In this document: positions 59,852-64,000 of the stretch, piece by piece
Position numbering within the stretch: position 1 is the stretch's first letter
How the letters are laid out: every line of letters begins with the position of its first letter
DNA from: Natronospira proteinivora
GTDB lineage: Bacteria > Pseudomonadota > Gammaproteobacteria > Natronospirales > Natronospiraceae
Length of the DNA: 64,000 nt
Reading direction: 5' to 3'
NCBI RefSeq assembly: GCF_024170465.1
Contig: NZ_JALJYF010000001.1
Span: forward strand, 992,001 to 1,056,000
Made by a program: the position numbers and the translations under genes
The notes under the pieces: generated by a model
Databases searched by the model: none
What the model was told of the DNA's origin: nothing
The model's input: only the letters and a program-made list of their open reading frames with translations

Positions 59852-62626
59852 ATGCTGATTGACGACATTCTGGAAGATCTCCGGGCCGAGGAGCGCACCA
59901 TCGATGACGCCTTGAGCGAAATCCGCCGGCGTGCTTCCGAAGAAAGCGAGGCCTTGGACCTTCCCACGCTTCATGAAAGGGTCAACCAGTCCCAACAGAA
60001 GGGACTGCTCCCTGCCCATGCCCGCCAAATTCGACATTGCCTGGACGGGGCCATGTCGGCCATGGAACACCGGTTCCAGGAAAAGCCCCAGGAGAATTTC
60101 GATGACTGGGGTGACTATGAGCTGGAACTTACGCTGGAACCCATTGATGAGCCCGTCCCCAAAGACGAGCGGAGCGAGACCGGCGAAGAGGAGACGGGCA
60201 GCGAGGATGAGGAAGAGGAGAAGGATGGGCTGGAGCTCCCGCCCCTCAATCGCCCCTCAGCTGACAGCGGACGGCCGGCCGAGGCCCCATCCACCCCGGC
60301 CGCACAAAACCCTTCGGAAGACGATTCAGGTCCCCACAATTCTGGGGATGAACATCCGGGAGAGAATGGGGCGGCGGAGGGGCTGCCGTCGGTGGAAGAT
60401 GATCCCGATGCGGACCATGAAGTCATCCTCGAGACCGGAAAAGATCATCACTCGGAACGTTTCGAGTCCGAAGAGGAAGAACAGGCGTTCTATACCACCA
60501 TGGTGGGAGCCCTACTGGGGGGGCGGTTTGAGCTGCTGAACCGGATCAGCCAGGACCCCTACGGCACCGTCTATCGGGCCCGGGACCATGAACGGGATGT
60601 GGATGATGCCGAAGCCCAGCTCTGTGCCGTTCGGGTGCTGCCCTCGGCGCTCTCCAAGCAGAGCAAGGTGGTGGATCGTGTGGAAGCCGTGGTCCGGCGC
60701 ATGCAGCGCTTACAACACCGCAATCTGCTGACCCAGCGGGAACTGTACCGGGACGGGGATCAGGCCTGGCTGGTTTCCCCGCTGCCTCCCGGCGGGACCC
60801 TGGCGCGATTCATTCGCCGGGAATGCGTCAAGGGATTGCCCCTGGATCGGGTCCTGAAAATTGTGCGCGAGATTGCCGAAGCCCTGCACGCAGCCCATGC
60901 TCAGGATGTGGCACACGGGGATCTCAAGCCGGCCAGCATCTATATTGGCGAGAATGACGAAATCAAGGTCGGGGATTTCGGCCTCAGAATGGCTCTATTC
61001 GGCAAGCAATCACCCGCCGGGCAAGCCGGTTCCACGGAAATGGAACAGATGGAACCCATTGATGCCTACCGCAGCATGGAAGCCATGGAAGGCTCGCCGC
61101 CCCAACCCTCAGACGATATCTACGCCCTGGCCTGTATCGCCGCCACCCTGCTGACGGGCAGTCACCCATTTAATGGCCAATCCGGTCTCCGGCGAATGGA
61201 GAGAAACACCTCCCTGCCCCGCATACGGGGCCTGAGTGGTAATCAGAACCGGGTGCTGAAACGGGCCGCAGCCATTCAACGCGAGGACCGTCCGGATTCG
61301 GTGATGGCCTTCCTAGCGGATCTGGAAAGCCGACACGGGGAACTGCCCAAGAAGCAGATCGGCGTCGGGGTGGCAGCGGTGATCGCACTGGCCGCGGCCT
61401 GGTTCCCCCTTCAAATATGGCTGGATCACCGAGACCAGCAATCCCAGATCAACGAAATTCTGGATGCGGATTGGAATGAGACCCGCGGCATTCTGAACCT
61501 TCTGGATGACGACGAGCTGGCTTCCATGCGGGATGATCTGGGTAATTCCCTGGTGCCGCAGTATGCCAGCCGGGTGCGGGATCATCTGGCGGATGAAGAA
61601 CCTCTGGATGCCGCCGATCTGCTGGCGGAAGGACGTCGCTACTTCCCGGAATCCGAGACACTGCTGACCCTGCAAGGCGAAGTGGAAGAGAGTCGCGAAC
61701 AGCTTAGCCAGGAGACCGCCACGCAACTGCGCAACCGCCTGGACGCCGGCGATCTGGTGGCCCGGGATGATGAGATGGATGCGCCCGAACTGGTGGGCCG
61801 CCTGGAACGGCTTGCTCCGAACCATGAACTGGTGGATTCGGATTTCCTCAAACAGCAGTATCGGCAAGCCGCCATCCGGGCGGTGGAAGCGGCAGATATG
61901 GACCAGGTGGAGGGCCTATTGGACGCCGCGCAAGCCCTCTTTGATGACAAGACCCTGGAACAGGCACTCCGGGAAGCTCAGGCCGAGGCGGAAACCCGGC
62001 GATCAGAACAGGCGCTGGAAACCCTGGCACCCCGTCTCGCGGATCAGCTCCCACCAGAGAATCTGGCCGACATTGAAGCACTGTCCGAAAACTGGCAGGC
62101 GCTACAGCGCATGAGTGGCCATCACCCCCTGTTCGCAGAGCACAATGAGGCCGTAATGAGCATTCTCAGCGCCTCCATCAATGAATTGATTGCGGCTGGT
62201 CACTGGTCCCAGGCCAATGATGAGCTACGGGAATACGCGCCCTTGTGGGTGTCGGATGAATTGCGCGCCCAACGACGGGAGCTGACCCGTTTGCAACTGG
62301 CCGCCAACTACCGCCCGGCCTCCCTCAGGGCCGAACGCCAGGGACTCAATGAACGCCGGGCCCGGGTGGAAGCCTTGATCGAAGAACCGCGAATGACACC
62401 GGTCTGGAGCGGGGAGCTGGTCATCGCCTGGCGGGATATGCTGGCCTGGATGCGGCCGGGCCGGGACTGGCTGACGGATCTGCGGGATGAAATCGAAACC
62501 CTTTATGTGACGGCCATCGAAGCACAGATCGAGGACGGTGATCTGGAGCGGGCCGAGCAGCTGGCCCGGGAAGGCCTGGCCGTGACCGCCGAGCTGCGTG
62601 AACTGAACCGCTACGTTTCGCCCTAG
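59852..62626 (+). CDS. Membrane protein with degenerate Hanks-type Ser/Thr kinase domain
   Basis: A 924-residue protein. Residues 1-80 are a helical N-terminal segment, and about 85-215 an acidic, low-complexity linker. Residues 223-495 resemble a protein kinase: HGDLKPAS has Asp357 and Lys359, DFG has Asp375, and SDDIYALACIAATLLTGSHPF marks the F helix. Several key residues are altered: the glycine loop is ISQDPYGTVY, the beta-3 lysine is Arg261 (CAVRVLP), and the metal-binding Asn is Ser362. One membrane helix follows (503-524), then about 400 helical, charged residues predicted to be periplasmic. I do not recognise the whole architecture. It may be a pseudokinase or an atypical kinase. The ATG has AAAGGG five bases upstream. 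Confidence 0.75.
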   Translation: MLIDDILEDLRAEERTIDDALSEIRRRASEESEALDLPTLHERVNQSQQKGLLPAHARQIRHCLDGAMSAMEHRFQEKPQENFDDWGDYELELTLEPIDEPVPKDERSETGEEETGSEDEEEEKDGLELPPLNRPSADSGRPAEAPSTPAAQNPSEDDSGPHNSGDEHPGENGAAEGLPSVEDDPDADHEVILETGKDHHSERFESEEEEQAFYTTMVGALLGGRFELLNRISQDPYGTVYRARDHERDVDDAEAQLCAVRVLPSALSKQSKVVDRVEAVVRRMQRLQHRNLLTQRELYRDGDQAWLVSPLPPGGTLARFIRRECVKGLPLDRVLKIVREIAEALHAAHAQDVAHGDLKPASIYIGENDEIKVGDFGLRMALFGKQSPAGQAGSTEMEQMEPIDAYRSMEAMEGSPPQPSDDIYALACIAATLLTGSHPFNGQSGLRRMERNTSLPRIRGLSGNQNRVLKRAAAIQREDRPDSVMAFLADLESRHGELPKKQIGVGVAAVIALAAAWFPLQIWLDHRDQQSQINEILDADWNETRGILNLLDDDELASMRDDLGNSLVPQYASRVRDHLADEEPLDAADLLAEGRRYFPESETLLTLQGEVEESREQLSQETATQLRNRLDAGDLVARDDEMDAPELVGRLERLAPNHELVDSDFLKQQYRQAAIRAVEAADMDQVEGLLDAAQALFDDKTLEQALREAQAEAETRRSEQALETLAPRLADQLPPENLADIEALSENWQALQRMSGHHPLFAEHNEAVMSILSASINELIAAGHWSQANDELREYAPLWVSDELRAQRRELTRLQLAANYRPASLRAERQGLNERRARVEALIEEPRMTPVWSGELVIAWRDMLAWMRPGRDWLTDLRDEIETLYVTAIEAQIEDGDLERAEQLAREGLAVTAELRELNRYVSP

Positions 62627-62640
62627 TCAGGATCAATCAT

Positions 62641-62685
62641 GGTCCCGGCCCAATCATGATCGGCCGGGACCTTTGATTTATTTTT
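62641..62685 (+). terminator. Terminator after the kinase-like gene
   Basis: Perfect ten-base arms GGTCCCGGCC (62641-62650) and GGCCGGGACC (62662-62671) enclose an 11-base loop and are followed by TTTGATTTATTTTT. It lies between convergent genes. On the minus strand the methyltransferase would enter it too, but no T-run follows on that side. Confidence 0.75.
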
Positions 62686-63502
62686 CAGCCACTACGTAGC
62701 AGATCCAGCCGGCGTCGGCCTCGCCATGGGCCGCCGGGGTAAACTCACCATCCCCCTCGCCGCTTTCTTCATCGGTGCCTTCCCAATACACCGTCACCCG
62801 GGCAAACCCGGCTTCCTCCAACAACTCTTGGATTTCCGGCAGGGTCCACATGCGCCAGTGATAGGTGAAGGCCTTCTTGAGCTCCGAACCATCCGGAAAG
62901 GCAAAGTGGATGTGGCAGGTCATCTCGCCAGTGATGGGATCGTAGTGCGCCTGGTCCCAGATATAATCAAAACCGTCGCACTCCCGCTCTTCTTCCAGTT
63001 CCCGAAAGGCGTCATAGCCACCGAAGGCATCCAGGAACAGGACCCCGTCTTCGGCCAGATTGGTGCGGGCCTTCTCGAAATAGGTCCTGAGCGCCTTGCG
63101 GGTCTTGAACAGGTAGTAGCTGAAGTTCATGGCCAACAAGGCATCTACCGGCTCAGTCTTGGCGGTCATCACATCGCCTTCGATTAGCTGGATGCGGGCC
63201 TGCTGTTCCTTCTCAAGACGCCCCACGTGGTGTTCACGCCCCCAGGCTAGCACCTCGCCGTCCAGGTCCACGCCCACTGCGGTGTGCTCCTCATGACGCC
63301 GCACCCACTCCGCGGAGGAGTTACCCGTTCCGCAGAAGTCTTCTCTCAGGGTGATGGGTTCCCGGCCGCGGATTTCCTCGAAAACCGATTCCACGAAATC
63401 CATTTCTGCTTCCGGTTCCTGCACCGATTGCTCATAGAGGATATGCCGGTCCGCCTGACTGGCCATGCTGTTTTTCTTTGACCCACGCTTGCTCTTTGCC
63501 AT
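62678..63502 (-). CDS. Class I SAM-dependent methyltransferase
   Basis: A 274-residue methyltransferase. Motif I is LREDFCGTGNSSAEWVRRHEEHTAVGVDLDGEVL with the SAM-binding glycines and acidic Asp. VDALLAMNFSYYLFKTRKALRTYFEKARTNLAEDGVLFLDAFGG forms motifs II and III. The substrate is unknown. ATG 63502 starts MAKSKRGSKKNSM, a basic N-terminus; an in-frame TTG at 63508 is less likely. It is divergent from the peptidase gene across 179 bases. Confidence 0.85.
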   Translation of the reverse strand: MAKSKRGSKKNSMASQADRHILYEQSVQEPEAEMDFVESVFEEIRGREPITLREDFCGTGNSSAEWVRRHEEHTAVGVDLDGEVLAWGREHHVGRLEKEQQARIQLIEGDVMTAKTEPVDALLAMNFSYYLFKTRKALRTYFEKARTNLAEDGVLFLDAFGGYDAFRELEEERECDGFDYIWDQAHYDPITGEMTCHIHFAFPDGSELKKAFTYHWRMWTLPEIQELLEEAGFARVTVYWEGTDEESGEGDGEFTPAAHGEADAGWICYVVAEK

Positions 63503-63681
63503 TTCCAACCCTTTAACGATTCAAGACGAACACACGATGGATGATTTTCCCGTGCTCAACTGAGATAATCCAAGCCGTTTGGCCGGTATTCAAAGGGCGC
63601 ATTGTACGCAGAAATGCGCCGTGACGCCCTACCCCCTTTGGCCGGCCCCGGTATCCAAGACAACCCTTCGGAGTGCAATCG

Positions 63682-64000
63682 ATGAATTCTGTTCGAATCA
63701 CCAGCCTCATCGCCCTGCTGTTTCTGGCTACTGTCCTGTGGTCAATTCCCGCTCAGGCCGAGGAGGAAGAGATCTCGGAACTGGACGCCGAACTGGTGGA
63801 TACCGCCAATACACTCAAGACCGCGGGCCTTGAGAGTGACCTGGCCTGGAATCTGACCGAAGACTTGCTGACCAAGGTGGGGCCGCGCTTTGCCGGTACC
63901 GAGGGTGACCGGGCAGCGGTGAGCTGGGCCTTGACCCAGATGCGTGAGCTGGGGTTCGAGAACATTCAGGCCGAAGAAGTGGAAGTGCCCCGCTGGGTGC
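63682..64000 (+). CDS. Secreted M28-type peptidase, N-terminal part (cut by window edge)
   Basis: The first 106 residues of a secreted protein. A signal peptide (MNSVRITSLIALLFLATVLWSIPAQA, cleaved before EEEE) is followed by LAWNLTEDLLTKVGPRFAGTEGDRAAVSWALTQMRELGFENIQAEEVEVPRWV. This is the usual N-terminal part of M28 family aminopeptidases, before the metal-binding catalytic domain, which lies outside the window. GGAG is eight bases before the ATG. The family call rests only on this region. Confidence 0.75.
   Translation, partial: MNSVRITSLIALLFLATVLWSIPAQAEEEEISELDAELVDTANTLKTAGLESDLAWNLTEDLLTKVGPRFAGTEGDRAAVSWALTQMRELGFENIQAEEVEVPRWV

Noticed and set aside
63596-63620. GGCGCATT/AATGCGCC hairpin before the M28 peptidase
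   Set aside because: The arms are perfect, but it has no T-run and no clear relation to a promoter or ribosome site. It is not enough to call a regulatory element.

Overview
The window is chromosomal DNA of a GC-rich gammaproteobacterium. Almost every gene is a single-copy housekeeping gene, and the order largely follows E. coli and relatives: pnp-rpsO-truB-rbfA-infB-nusA-rimP-tRNA-fMet, tRNA-Leu-secG, glmM-folP-ftsH-rlmE, greA-carB-carA-dapB-dnaJ-dnaK-grpE, and nadK-recN-bamE-rnfH-ratA-smpB-ssrA. Three traits point away from the enterics and towards lineages such as Ectothiorhodospiraceae or Xanthomonadales: an HrcA repressor with a CIRCE operator, separate nuoC and nuoD genes, and a nuo operon placed between tRNA-Leu and tRNA-fMet. 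I infer the lineage from gene content and order only and cannot name a species.

Layout. 1-6017: start of smc (minus strand, cut by the window edge), then queF, dksA, gluQ, acs and a YheT-type hydrolase on the plus strand. 6092-7241: a small, AT-richer pair, a membrane exporter and a TetR regulator, behind a promoter overlapped by a perfect 14-bp inverted repeat. 7301-16282: the minus-strand gene-expression cluster tRNA-fMet, rimP, nusA, infB, rbfA, truB, rpsO, pnp. It has two intrinsic terminators ahead of rimP and a structured rpsO leader. 16383-31145: the complete 14-gene nuo operon for respiratory complex I. 31378-37836: tRNA-Leu, secG, tpiA, glmM, folP, ftsH, rlmE. 37938-38324: yhbY on the plus strand. 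38315-44214: greA, carB, carA, dapB.

44241-49356 is the heat-shock block dnaJ, dnaK, grpE, hrcA. A near-consensus sigma-32 promoter lies before dnaK and a CIRCE element before hrcA, so both classic control systems seem to act on it. 49405-56649: nadK, recN, fur, bamE, rnfH, ratA, a sodium-dependent transporter, smpB and tmRNA with a strong terminator. 56845-59668: a more variable minus-strand block after ssrA, made of an ABC-2 exporter pair, a DUF2938 membrane protein and a GNAT acetyltransferase. 59852-64000: a large single-pass membrane protein with a degenerate Ser/Thr kinase domain, a methyltransferase, and the start of a secreted M28-type peptidase.

No CRISPR array, insertion sequence, prophage or integrase is visible. 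The most unusual protein is the 924-residue membrane pseudokinase-like protein. The most interesting non-coding structures are the TetR dyad (6094-6125), the mutually exclusive hairpins before rpsO (9773-9819), the candidate attenuator before rimP (16021-16065), and the paired sigma-32 and CIRCE control of the chaperone genes. The only stretch of about 300 bases or more without a gene is 56517-56844, after tmRNA; it holds the ssrA terminator and nothing else I can support.
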